The notes beneath the pieces were generated by a model. That model saw only the letters and a program-made list of their open reading frames with translations, did not search any database and had not been told where the DNA came from. 64,000 nucleotides of DNA from Marinobacter sp. es.048 (GTDB taxonomy: Bacteria > Pseudomonadota > Gammaproteobacteria > Pseudomonadales > Oleiphilaceae), in assembly GCF_900188435.1 (NCBI RefSeq), contig NZ_FYFA01000001.1:1488001-1552000 (forward strand), read 5' to 3'. Shown piece by piece: positions 17,115 to 24,882 of the stretch (position 1 is the stretch's first letter; each line of letters opens with the position of its first letter). A program made the position numbers and the translations under genes.

Positions 17115-18332
17115 TCACGCTTTGCGGATGAACGTCTTGAGCCGCGGCGCAATGGATTCGCGCCATTGGCTGCCGTTGAAGACACCGTAATGGCCAACTC
17201 CCTTTTGCAGATGGTGCAGACGCCTGGATTCCGGAATATTCACGCACAGGTCGTGGGCGGCCCGGGTCTGTCCGGGACTGGAAATGTCGTCTTTCTCGCC
17301 TTCGATTGTCATCAGTGCTGTCTTTTCGATTGCCGCCGGATTCACTTTTCGGCCGCGATGCATGAAGCAACCCCGGGCAAGGTGAAACTCCTGGAACACA
17401 CGTTGGATAGTGTCCAGGTAGTAAGTGGCCGGTAGGTCCATGACCGCAAGATACTCATCGTAGAACTCACGATGACGCCTGATCTTCTCGACTTCCTTAT
17501 TCCGCATGGACTTGAAAAGTCCCCGGTAGGCGTCAACGTGGCGGTCAAAATTCATGTTCACGAATCCGGTCAGTTGCAGAAAGCCGGGATAAACTTTTCG
17601 CATGGCTCCCGGGTAAGGCGCGGGCACAGGGTGAACCAGGTTGCGTCGGAACCAGGCCAGATTGTGTTTGGTCGCGAGCTCGCATGGTGCGGTGGGGTCG
17701 ACGCGTCCATCTATTGGGCCGCTCATCAGGGCCAGCGAGCGTGGTGTCGCGGGGTTATTGTCCTCGGCCATGATGGCCGTAGCTGCGAGCACCGGCACTA
17801 CGGGTTGGCACACTGCCAATACATGGGTGTCCGGCCCGAGTTCTTCAATAAAATCGATAACGTAGTCGATATAGTCGTCCAGCCCAAAGTCGCCAGCGGA
17901 CAGAGGAACCCTGCAGGCATCGCGCCAGTCGGTGATGTAGACGTCGTGGTCTGGCAGCATTTCCTTCACAGTGCCACGCAGCAGTGAGGCAAAGTGCCCG
18001 GACAAGGGCGCAACGATCAGGAGTTTCGGATCATCGGGGCGCGATACGCTGCGCTGGAAATGCTTGAGCTGGGCAAAGGGTCTGCGTTTGACGATGGCTT
18101 CACTGATGTCGACCTCTTCGCCGTCGCACACCGTTGTGTGCAGATTGAAGGCCGGTTTCGGGTAGCGGCGGGTCAGGTCGCCGAACACGCCATAGGCGGA
18201 GGCAATACTGCGAGCGCCCGGTAAGCGGGACAGGGGGCTGAGAGGATGCCTGAGCAATTTACTCTGTGCGTCTGTCATCATGCGCAAGGGCATCAGCGCA
18301 GCGCGGCTCATTTCATGGGCAAAATACATCAT
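17115..18332 (-). CDS. phaZ: Intracellular polyhydroxybutyrate depolymerase
   Basis: 405-residue intracellular PHB depolymerase mobilising granules. It carries the cysteine nucleophile motif VLAVCQP (C175), which replaces the serine box of extracellular depolymerases and matches the PhaZ1 type of Cupriavidus, plus a C-terminal Asp (EGEKDDISSPGQ) and His (GVGHYGVF). No signal peptide. It precedes phaB by 108 bases. Its ATG overlaps the stop of the upstream oxygenase gene by four bases (ATGA), which suggests translational coupling. Confidence 0.92.
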   Translation of the reverse strand: MMYFAHEMSRAALMPLRMMTDAQSKLLRHPLSPLSRLPGARSIASAYGVFGDLTRRYPKPAFNLHTTVCDGEEVDISEAIVKRRPFAQLKHFQRSVSRPDDPKLLIVAPLSGHFASLLRGTVKEMLPDHDVYITDWRDACRVPLSAGDFGLDDYIDYVIDFIEELGPDTHVLAVCQPVVPVLAATAIMAEDNNPATPRSLALMSGPIDGRVDPTAPCELATKHNLAWFRRNLVHPVPAPYPGAMRKVYPGFLQLTGFVNMNFDRHVDAYRGLFKSMRNKEVEKIRRHREFYDEYLAVMDLPATYYLDTIQRVFQEFHLARGCFMHRGRKVNPAAIEKTALMTIEGEKDDISSPGQTRAAHDLCVNIPESRRLHHLQKGVGHYGVFNGSQWRESIAPRLKTFIRKA

Positions 18333-18724
18333 GACATTGTCCTGCTTGAGTTATGGAGGCCGGAAGTCAATGCAAAGCTTAACAGCCATCGATTTCCGCG
18401 CTCGATCTTTGATACCCGATGCTGATAGAGATCCGGGCGAAACAGATATAATCTTCCAAAAAGGTTGAAAATGTTCTTGTCGCAAATGAATTCGCCACCG
18501 GCTTTGGGTTTGGCCAGAACCCAATTGAGTTTATAGAGCCGGCCCTCGGAAACCATGTCCACGTGCGGCCCTACCTTGTGGCCTTCTGGATATCTGACCA
18601 GGTAGATATTCAGGCGTCTGGAATGAAAGAGAACCCGGGTTTTTACGTTTGCGGGCATAGTAATGGCATTCGCTCTTGAAGAGTCACTCAAAGCAGTTTG
18701 CGCGCTCTGCGGGCGGTAGGTCAA
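18329..18724 (-). CDS. Small 2OG-Fe(II) oxygenase-like protein
   Basis: 131 residues with a compact double-stranded beta-helix signature: HVDMV gives the first His and Asp iron ligands, YQHRV the distal His, and the Arg ten residues later (RGNRWLLSF) would bind 2-oxoglutarate. It belongs near the prolyl-4-hydroxylase-like group, but the protein is short. The start is uncertain: TTG 18724 gives the full frame, ATG 18658 would drop 22 residues. The stop overlaps the phaZ start by four bases, tying it to the PHB operon. Substrate unknown; hydroxylation of a granule or regulatory protein is only speculation. Confidence 0.7.
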   Translation of the reverse strand: MTYRPQSAQTALSDSSRANAITMPANVKTRVLFHSRRLNIYLVRYPEGHKVGPHVDMVSEGRLYKLNWVLAKPKAGGEFICDKNIFNLFGRLYLFRPDLYQHRVSKIERGNRWLLSFALTSGLHNSSRTMS

Positions 18725-18847
18725 TTAATCAGCGCTCGCAGGATCTCTAGTCTGGCCGAGAGGCCGATTTATTGGCGTGACCATTGGCGCGGACTCGTTG
18801 ATACTGTGGGTATTCTAGGACCACTTCTTTTCTAAAGGATCGCAAGA

Positions 18848-19327
18848 ATGTCTCTCTTCCCCGACGACAACGGCGAGAACGACCTGTTCATGTCACGAAC
18901 CGACCCGGAAAACCCGCTGGGCACCCATGCCCCATACAGTTTCGAGTTGGAAGGCAAGATCTGGCCAACCGTGGAACACTATTTCCAGGGGATGAAGTTT
19001 ACTGACGACAACCGCCAGGAAAAGGTGCGCAACGCCGATACGCCCGGCAAGGCAGGAAAGCTTGGGCGCAAGCGTCATAAGAGCCTGCGGCGGGATTGGA
19101 AACAGGTGCGCGAAACCGTTATGACACGAGGGATCTACGTGCGCTGCCGAACCCATCCCGAACTGGCAGAGGCTCTACTGGATACCGGCGACACGAAAAT
19201 CGTTGAGAACAGCAATTTCGATTATTTCTGGGGCTGTGGCCGGGATCGGCGGGGCGAGAACCGTTACGGGAAAGTGTTGATGAACGTACGGACGAAACTG
19301 CGGGAGGAGCAGGCAGAGCGAGGTTGA
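18848..19327 (+). CDS. NADAR (YbiA-like) domain protein
   Basis: 159-residue cytosolic protein of the NADAR/YbiA family, N-glycosidases acting on ADP-ribose-like or riboflavin-pathway intermediates. Family landmarks are the Ser-Phe-Glu start (YSFELEGKIWPTVEHYFQGMKF), the invariant Trp-Glu-His region and the closing FWGCGRDRRGENRYGKVLM. ATG 18848 is preceded by AAAGGA. It is convergent with tenA; that both handle cofactor-damage products is suggestive but not proof of a link. Confidence 0.88.
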   Translation: MSLFPDDNGENDLFMSRTDPENPLGTHAPYSFELEGKIWPTVEHYFQGMKFTDDNRQEKVRNADTPGKAGKLGRKRHKSLRRDWKQVRETVMTRGIYVRCRTHPELAEALLDTGDTKIVENSNFDYFWGCGRDRRGENRYGKVLMNVRTKLREEQAERG

Positions 19328-19368
19328 ATATTAACCGTGGGCTCTACCTGCCACTCCGGTGAGGCCGG

Positions 19369-20037
19369 TCAGTCGCTCTGCTTTAGGCCCATTTCCCAGA
19401 AATCGATTTCAAGCCGGGTGGCGTCGCTGAAAATCCGACTCAGCTCTTTGAAGCGGGCAGGGGAGACTTCGGCCAGTCGCTCATCGAGCCAGCGGATCTC
19501 TGCCTTCATGGCGTCCTGGAACTCGTCGCTCTCGTACATCGCGATCCAGGCGTCGTAGGGGTTGTTCTCACCCCGAATCGTTTCCGCCCGGCTGTTCAGC
19601 CAGTTGGCGATTTCACCGTAACCCACCATGCACGGTGACAGGGCAACGTGCAGGTCCAGCAGATCGCCGCGGTTGCCGGTATCCAGAACATAGCGCGTGT
19701 AGGCGAGTGTGGCGCGGGCTTCCGGCAGGTCGGCCAGTTCTTGTTCGGAAATGCCCCATTCCTTGCAGTAGCTGACGTGCAGATCCAGTTCCACATCCAG
19801 GATGGCCTGCAAACCGTCCTTGGCCTGGCGGAGGTCCGACAGTGTCGGGCTTTTATAGGCGGCCAGCGCAAAGGCACGGGCAAACTGGATCAGAAAAAGG
19901 TAGTCCTGTTTCAGATAATGCTGGAACGCTTCGGGCGCCAGCGACGCATTACCCAATTGCTGCACGAAGTCGTGCTGGATATACGCCTGCCACTCGGACT
20001 GGCAGCTTCGCTTCAGATCGTCAAACTGGTAAGGCAT
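19369..20037 (-). CDS. TenA-family thiaminase II / aminopyrimidine aminohydrolase
   Basis: 222-residue all-helical TenA enzyme salvaging the pyrimidine moiety of degraded thiamin. Expected residues are visible: Asp in FQHYLKQDYLFL, the catalytic Cys in HVALSPCMVGYGEIA, and a C-terminal Glu in RLEIDFWEMGL. ATG 20037 was chosen for GGGAG seven bases upstream; the frame continues to 20124 but overlaps the preceding small gene. That 70-codon gene ends 25 bases upstream and an EamA transporter lies before it, so the three may form one unit. Confidence 0.9.
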   Translation of the reverse strand: MPYQFDDLKRSCQSEWQAYIQHDFVQQLGNASLAPEAFQHYLKQDYLFLIQFARAFALAAYKSPTLSDLRQAKDGLQAILDVELDLHVSYCKEWGISEQELADLPEARATLAYTRYVLDTGNRGDLLDLHVALSPCMVGYGEIANWLNSRAETIRGENNPYDAWIAMYESDEFQDAMKAEIRWLDERLAEVSPARFKELSRIFSDATRLEIDFWEMGLKQSD

Positions 20038-20062
20038 GCGTTCTCCCGAAAACACTGTTGGT

Positions 20063-20275
20063 TCAGTAGCAGGAATTGGGGGATGAGTCCGGATTGATTT
20101 CGCCGGCGACTTCTTCCGGGTCAATGCCGTGACTGGTTAGCACTTCCCGCACAAAGTTCACCTGAGCGAGTATTCTGTCAGCGTCATCCCCGTATTCAAA
20201 CCGGTTGATCTCGACCGGCTGGGGCATGAAGGTAAAGGCGGTTTTCAGAGCGGTGAGTGTATCTTCATCGACCAT
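20063..20275 (-). CDS. Small acidic protein of unknown function (70 aa)
   Basis: A 70-residue reading frame from ATG 20275 (AGGAG, seven-base spacing) to 20063. The protein is acidic, predicted mostly helical, and ends PDSSPNSCY. No family recognised. It lies between the EamA transporter and tenA on the same strand, 25 bases from tenA. The ribosome-binding site is inside a long inverted repeat (see 20280-20317). The codon choice and strong ribosome-binding site argue that it is real; it is hidden inside a longer spurious frame that starts upstream. Confidence 0.7.
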   Translation of the reverse strand: MVDEDTLTALKTAFTFMPQPVEINRFEYGDDADRILAQVNFVREVLTSHGIDPEEVAGEINPDSSPNSCY

Positions 20276-20279
20276 TGGC

Positions 20280-20317
20280 ATACTCCTCATGCGGTTTGAG
20301 TGACTCATGAGGAGTAT
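20280..20317 (-). promoter_or_regulatory. Inverted repeat masking a Shine-Dalgarno site
   Basis: On the minus strand ATACTCCTCATG (20317-20306) is followed after 14 bases by CATGAGGAGTAT (20291-20280), a perfect 12-base inverted repeat. The second arm contains the AGGAG ribosome-binding site of the 70-codon gene starting at 20275. In mRNA the two arms would form a hairpin that hides the site. No U-run follows on either strand, so it is not a terminator; a protein operator is the alternative reading. Confidence 0.65.
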
Positions 20318-20382
20318 ACGCAAGTCTTCCAGTAAAGACCGCTGTCCCTGACCAAGCGGGCTTGCCTCACGGTATGGCCTGT

Positions 20383-21285
20383 TCAAGCCTGCCTGCGGCT
20401 TGATGCCACAAGTGAGCCCAGCACCACAAGCACGGCTGCCAGGGGCAGCCGCCAGTCCGGCGCTGCGATTCCGGCCAGCACCAGGAAAAGGGCCGCCAGC
20501 ACTGGTACCGCGTAGGCGAGACTGCCCACCAGGGCCGTGGGCCCCTTCCGGAGAGCCAGGTCCCAGGCCACCATGGCCAGCCCGTATGGCCCCAGACCGA
20601 GGGCGACGCCTGCGGCGAGAGCCGTTCCTGACGGCAGCACGGCGGCAGAGCCGGAAACGGTGTCCGCGGCCGCTGCCCCGGCACCGGCCAGAAGGAACAG
20701 ACCGGGCATGACAGGAGCTATAGCAACAGGCGTGGCCTGGCAGATCCATGAATACAGCGCCCAGCATCCCCCGGCCACAAGAGCTAGCCCGTAACCAGTC
20801 AGATTGCCTGAAAAACCATTATTCAGGGCCTCCGGACCCAGCAGCAAAGCCGCGCCGGAAAAGGCAATCAGTGCCCCCGCAATAACCGGGAGGGCGATCC
20901 CCCGATGGAAAGCCCACTGGCTGATCAAGATGAACATCACCGGCCAGGTATAGGTGATAAGTGACGCCTCTGCGGTGGGTGCCATGCCCAGCCCGGCCAG
21001 ATAGGCGCCGACCGCCCCCAGCACCAGCAAAGGCACAAGACCGAAAATCACCAGTTTCCATTGCCAGGACACTTTCACAGATCTGCGCGCTTCGCGGCCC
21101 CGGAAACTCATGGGTAGCACGGCCAGTGCGCCACTGATCAGGGCGATGGTCGTAAGCTGGAAGGGCGGGATGGACTGCGCTGCATCAGCCAGCAAAGGGG
21201 CAACAGCCCAAAGAACGACGGCAACCAGAGCCGCGCTGATGCTCAGGATGTTGGGCAGACGGATGGTCGCGTTAAGAATCCTCAT
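20383..21285 (-). CDS. EamA-family (DMT) transporter
   Basis: 300-residue inner-membrane protein with about ten hydrophobic segments arranged as two EamA repeats, the drug/metabolite transporter fold. The second half has the typical GYGLALVAGGCWALYSW and ALVGSLAYAVPVLAALFLVLAG. ATG 21285 follows GGAGGA at the right distance; the longer frame to 21384 runs into the promoter region. A LysR gene is divergent, the usual arrangement for a regulated exporter or importer. Substrate unknown; the downstream tenA hints at a thiamin-related compound, weakly. Confidence 0.88.
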   Translation of the reverse strand: MRILNATIRLPNILSISAALVAVVLWAVAPLLADAAQSIPPFQLTTIALISGALAVLPMSFRGREARRSVKVSWQWKLVIFGLVPLLVLGAVGAYLAGLGMAPTAEASLITYTWPVMFILISQWAFHRGIALPVIAGALIAFSGAALLLGPEALNNGFSGNLTGYGLALVAGGCWALYSWICQATPVAIAPVMPGLFLLAGAGAAAADTVSGSAAVLPSGTALAAGVALGLGPYGLAMVAWDLALRKGPTALVGSLAYAVPVLAALFLVLAGIAAPDWRLPLAAVLVVLGSLVASSRRQA

Positions 21286-21367
21286 GGGCAGTCCTCCTTT
21301 AGCTGGTGTGTTGTGATCTGACAGCGGGAGGATATACTCGCTTGAGATATCACAAAAACAACGGTTA

Positions 21368-21384
21368 GTGATAAAAAGCATCAC
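21368..21384. promoter_or_regulatory. Candidate LysR operator (GTGAT-N7-ATCAC)
   Basis: A perfect five-base dyad, GTGAT at 21368-21372 and ATCAC at 21380-21384, lies in the 112-base divergent interval between the EamA transporter and the LysR gene, ending just before the AGGAG of the latter. Such T-N11-A-containing dyads are usual LysR boxes; the position suggests autoregulation. Confidence 0.45.
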
Positions 21385-21397
21385 AGGAGTTGATGAT

Positions 21398-22261
21398 TTG
21401 CGTCCCCGGATTCTTGATCTGAACGTTCTGCAAACGCTCGTGGCTATCGCCGATACCGGAACGGTTACCGCCGCGGCTGAGCGGCTTGCCTATACCCAGT
21501 CAACTGTCAGCATGCAGTTGCATCGCCTGGAAGCCATGTTGGAAGTGCCCCTTCACGAGCGAGAGGGCCGACGTATACGGTTCACCGCTGAGGGCGAACA
21601 GTTGATTGGTTACGCCCGGAAAATGCTGTCCCTGAACAACGAGGCACTGGATTCGCTCCGGCAGCGGCAGGTATCGGGGCAGCTGAGCCTGGGTATCCCC
21701 GAAGACTATGCGTTTTTGCTGACCTCCGTTCTTTCCCATTTCAGTCAGCTTTTTCCGGCAGTCCAGCTTCAGGTTATCTGTGGTTCCAGCGTCAGGCTTT
21801 TGCAGCAGGTGCAGGCCGGTGAGCTGGATCTGGCGGTTGTGACCCGTCAGACCCGCTCTCCCGGGGGTGAAGTGATTCGCCGGGAGCCACTGGTGTGGGC
21901 GGTCGGCGCCGAGAAACAGCCGTCCCTCACAGACCCCATTCCTCTTGCGCTCTACTCTCCGGGCGCTGATGTGTTCAGGGAGGTGGCGGAGCAGGCGCTG
22001 TTTTCTGCGGGTCGGCAATGGCGCCTGGCATACTCAAGTCAGTCGATGACGGGGCTGATGCCCGTTGTTGTGGCCGGATTGGCGGTGGTTCCTGTGACCC
22101 GCGATATGCTCACACCCCAGTTGCGGGTTCTGGACGAACGAAGCGGCATGCCCGCCCTGCAATCCATCGAGATGGCGCTTCATCGCCCGTCTGGCCGACC
22201 AACGGAGCCCGCACGGCAGATGGCGGATTTGATCCGCGAGCATCTGGCGGGAGATGGCTGA
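21398..22261 (+). CDS. LysR-family transcriptional regulator
   Basis: 287-residue regulator. The N-terminal winged helix-turn-helix reads LQTLVAIADTGTVTAAAERLAYTQSTVSMQLHRLE, followed by the linker helix and a periplasmic-binding-like effector domain. The start is most likely TTG 21398, eight bases after AGGAG; an upstream GTG at 21368 would add ten residues and overlap the candidate operator. It is divergent from the EamA transporter, probably its target. The DUF2252 gene follows in the same direction. Confidence 0.92.
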   Translation: MRPRILDLNVLQTLVAIADTGTVTAAAERLAYTQSTVSMQLHRLEAMLEVPLHEREGRRIRFTAEGEQLIGYARKMLSLNNEALDSLRQRQVSGQLSLGIPEDYAFLLTSVLSHFSQLFPAVQLQVICGSSVRLLQQVQAGELDLAVVTRQTRSPGGEVIRREPLVWAVGAEKQPSLTDPIPLALYSPGADVFREVAEQALFSAGRQWRLAYSSQSMTGLMPVVVAGLAVVPVTRDMLTPQLRVLDERSGMPALQSIEMALHRPSGRPTEPARQMADLIREHLAGDG

Positions 22262-22317
22262 CCGGCGTCCATGTTAGGCTGGATTCAGTCTTCGAAAACC
22301 ATCAAAGAGAGCTGGAT

Positions 22318-23631
22318 ATGATCAAGGATCTGACGCTTCACAATCGGGATCAACAGGTCATTCAGGCGATCAACGAGAACAACTCTGAGCTTGATGCGCC
22401 GGCCCGCAAGAAAAAGTTTGCGGCCATGGCTGAGTCCCCCTACCGCTTTTTCCGTGGTACCAGCCATCTGTTCTGGCAGGACATGTACAACGACTGGCGA
22501 TTTGCCCTGTTTGGCGGGGTGGCAGGTACCCAGACCTGGATACAGGGCGATGCCCATGTGTATAACTTCGGCGCCTTCGCCAACCATGATGGCGAGGTGA
22601 TTTATGGGCTGGATGACTTTGATGACGCAGTGGTGTCGGATTACCAGTACGACCTGTGGCGGCTGGCGGTAAGTCTCGTGCTCGATACCCGTGCTAATGG
22701 CAGCTTTGATGATTCGGTCTGTCGCGGGGCGCTGGAAGCCCTGGTGGAGGGCTACCTCAAGACTGCGACCCGATACGGCAAGGGCGACCTGGAGCGGGAA
22801 ATTCACTACACAGCGGATACCGCCGGCAAACCGCTGAAGAAGTTTCTGCAGAAGGTTGGCAAGAAGAAGGGCCGCAAACGCATGCTGAATAAGTGGACGC
22901 GTCTGCAGAAGAGCGGCAAGCGGGTTTTCGACGCCACTAATCCGAAACTCAAACGTTTGTCTCCCGTCGCCCGTAAACGATTCGTGGAGGCGTTCGAGGC
23001 CTATCGTGCGAAAAGAGAGAAAGGTGGCGAACATGACTTCTACCGGCTCAAGGACGTGGTTCGTCGCATCAGTGCGGGCACCGGATCCCTTGGCACCATG
23101 CGGTTTTATGCCCTGATCGAAGGCCAAGATGGCTCCCAGAACGATGACATCATCCTGGATATCAAGGAGCAGGGCGGGCCTTCCTTGCTGCTTGCCATGT
23201 CAAAAGCTGAACTGCAGGCCTACCGGCGGGTTTACCCCAACGAAGGCGTTCGGCACGAAGCGGCATTCCGTGCCCTGGCGGAACACCCGGACCGTTATCT
23301 TGGCTGGCTCGAATTCGAGGACAGGGTTTTCTCGATCAGGGAGAGGTCTCCTTTCAAGGACGATTTTCCCACTGACAAACTGGATAAGAAGAAGCGATTT
23401 CTGAAGATGGCTGCCACCTGGGGCGAAGTTCTGGCAACCGAGCACAAACGGGCAAGCCGTCCGCTTAATCCGGACCAACCGTTTATGTTTGAAGAGTCTG
23501 TGAAGCGCCTGACTAAAGACAGGGAGAGTGAATTTGTTACGTTGGTGGGAGCGATTGCCACCCACTACGCGGAATGTGTGGAACGGGATTTCCAGACCTT
23601 TCTTGATGCCTTTGAACCGTCCACCGATTGA
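22318..23631 (+). CDS. DUF2252 family protein
   Basis: 437-residue protein of DUF2252, a kinase-like-fold family of unknown function. Recognisable blocks are SPYRFFRGTSHLFW, WIQGDAHVYNFGAF (matching the catalytic-loop-like GDxHxxNFG) and YGLDDFDDAVVSDYQYDLWR. The region about 175-245 is very rich in lysine. ATG 22318 was selected; the same frame stays open upstream into the LysR gene but is spurious there. A DsbA-like gene starts 11 bases downstream. Confidence 0.9.
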   Translation: MIKDLTLHNRDQQVIQAINENNSELDAPARKKKFAAMAESPYRFFRGTSHLFWQDMYNDWRFALFGGVAGTQTWIQGDAHVYNFGAFANHDGEVIYGLDDFDDAVVSDYQYDLWRLAVSLVLDTRANGSFDDSVCRGALEALVEGYLKTATRYGKGDLEREIHYTADTAGKPLKKFLQKVGKKKGRKRMLNKWTRLQKSGKRVFDATNPKLKRLSPVARKRFVEAFEAYRAKREKGGEHDFYRLKDVVRRISAGTGSLGTMRFYALIEGQDGSQNDDIILDIKEQGGPSLLLAMSKAELQAYRRVYPNEGVRHEAAFRALAEHPDRYLGWLEFEDRVFSIRERSPFKDDFPTDKLDKKKRFLKMAATWGEVLATEHKRASRPLNPDQPFMFEESVKRLTKDRESEFVTLVGAIATHYAECVERDFQTFLDAFEPSTD

Positions 23632-23642
23632 CAGGAATTTCC

Positions 23643-24290
23643 ATGCAAAAAATCCACATTGACATTGTTTCCGACATCGCCTGCCCCTGGTGCGCGATCG
23701 GCTTTGCCCGCCTCGAAAAGGCCATGGCGCAGTTGGAGCCAGAGTATGAGTTCAGCGTGCAATGGCATGCGTTTGAACTCAACCCGGACCACAGTGGCGC
23801 GGGTGAACCTATCCTCCCGGCTCTGGCCCGGAAATATGGCCGGAGCGAGGATGAGATGCGCGCCGCCCAGGACCAGATGATGACAATTGCGAAAGATCTG
23901 AGCCTCAACTTTGAAAAGATGCAGGAACGATTCACCTGCAACACCTTCGATGCGCATCGGCTGGTGAAGTGGGCCGGCGAGCAGGGCAAGCAGACGGAGA
24001 TGAAGCAGGCGCTTTTTGAGGCGTATTTCGGAAAGGCAGAGGATGTTTCAGACCAGAACGTGTTGCTGGGCTGCGTCGAGAGCCTGGGGCTGGATAGAGC
24101 CAGGGCTGAGCAAATTCTGGATTCTGACGAATTCGCCGACGTGGTTCGACAGGACGAAGCTACCTACCAACAGGCGGGCGTTTCTGCCGTGCCGGCGTTT
24201 ATTGTGAATGGTAAATACCTGATCTCCGGCGCCCAGGAACCGGATACCCTGGTTCAGGCATTCGAGGAAATCGGCGCAAAGCCTGAATGA
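23643..24290 (+). CDS. DsbA-family oxidoreductase (FrnE-like)
   Basis: 215-residue cytosolic protein with a thioredoxin fold and inserted helical domain. It has CPWC near residue 14-17, the cis-Pro segment VSAVPAFIVNGKYLISGAQ and HRLVKWAGEQGK, all typical of FrnE/DsbA-like 2-hydroxychromene isomerase relatives. No signal peptide. ATG 23643 after AGGAA. It is tightly packed between the DUF2252 and DUF4112 genes, so probably an operon member; a redox or thiol-stress role is the family expectation. Confidence 0.9.
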   Translation: MQKIHIDIVSDIACPWCAIGFARLEKAMAQLEPEYEFSVQWHAFELNPDHSGAGEPILPALARKYGRSEDEMRAAQDQMMTIAKDLSLNFEKMQERFTCNTFDAHRLVKWAGEQGKQTEMKQALFEAYFGKAEDVSDQNVLLGCVESLGLDRARAEQILDSDEFADVVRQDEATYQQAGVSAVPAFIVNGKYLISGAQEPDTLVQAFEEIGAKPE

Positions 24291-24310
24291 TCGCTTGAGC
24301 TGGAGAGGAT

Positions 24311-24766
24311 ATGCCGAAACCATCCGAAGCCCGTCGGCGGGCCATTCTCGAGCGGCTGGATAAATTCAGCCGGTTTACGGATAGCAACATTGCTATTCCG
24401 TTTACCAATGTAAGGATTGGTGCAGAGGCTGTAATTGGCTTGCTGCCAGTGGTGGGAGACGCCGTGGGCCTGGTGCTCGCCGGCTACGTGCTGGTGGAGG
24501 CGCAGCGGGCGGGTGCTAGTAAGGCCGTTAAGCTTCGCATGCTGCGCAACATGGGTATTGATTTCCTGGGTGGGCTGCTGCCGGTGGTCGGTGATGCCTT
24601 TGACGCGGTCTATAAAGCCAACACCCGCAACACCCGCCTGCTCAGAAACTACCTTGAAAAAGAGTTGGCGATTGAACCGCCTCCTCCGCCTTTCCCCTGG
24701 AGGACCGTGATCTGGTTATCCATTCTGTTCGCCATCGTTACCGGTGGGTTGACGCTGGTCCTCTAG
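24311..24766 (+). CDS. DUF4112 membrane protein
   Basis: 151-residue protein. Two glycine-rich hydrophobic repeats, IGLLPVVGDAVGLVLAGYVL and GGLLPVVGDAFDAVYKANTRN, identify DUF4112; a C-terminal transmembrane segment follows a proline run (EPPPPPFPW). ATG 24311 follows GAGAGG. It is the last of three same-strand genes (DUF2252, DsbA-like, DUF4112). Function unknown. Confidence 0.88.
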   Translation: MPKPSEARRRAILERLDKFSRFTDSNIAIPFTNVRIGAEAVIGLLPVVGDAVGLVLAGYVLVEAQRAGASKAVKLRMLRNMGIDFLGGLLPVVGDAFDAVYKANTRNTRLLRNYLEKELAIEPPPPPFPWRTVIWLSILFAIVTGGLTLVL

Positions 24767-24882
24767 AGCGACTGCGGGCGCTCTGACGTTTTTAGTCGAC
24801 TGAATGTCGTATTGGTTCCTCCCGGAAACCTGAAAGACGACCACATTAGGGCTATCGACAACCCGGTAAGAGGGAGATAGCA

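Noticed and set aside
20063..20767. 234-codon frame spanning the small gene and the EamA gene
   Set aside because: Only its last 70 codons look real; the upstream part is an Arg/Gly-rich shadow of the transporter.
22018..22317. N-terminal extension of the DUF2252 frame
   Set aside because: It overlaps the LysR gene in another phase and has no family resemblance; ATG 22318 fits the family start.
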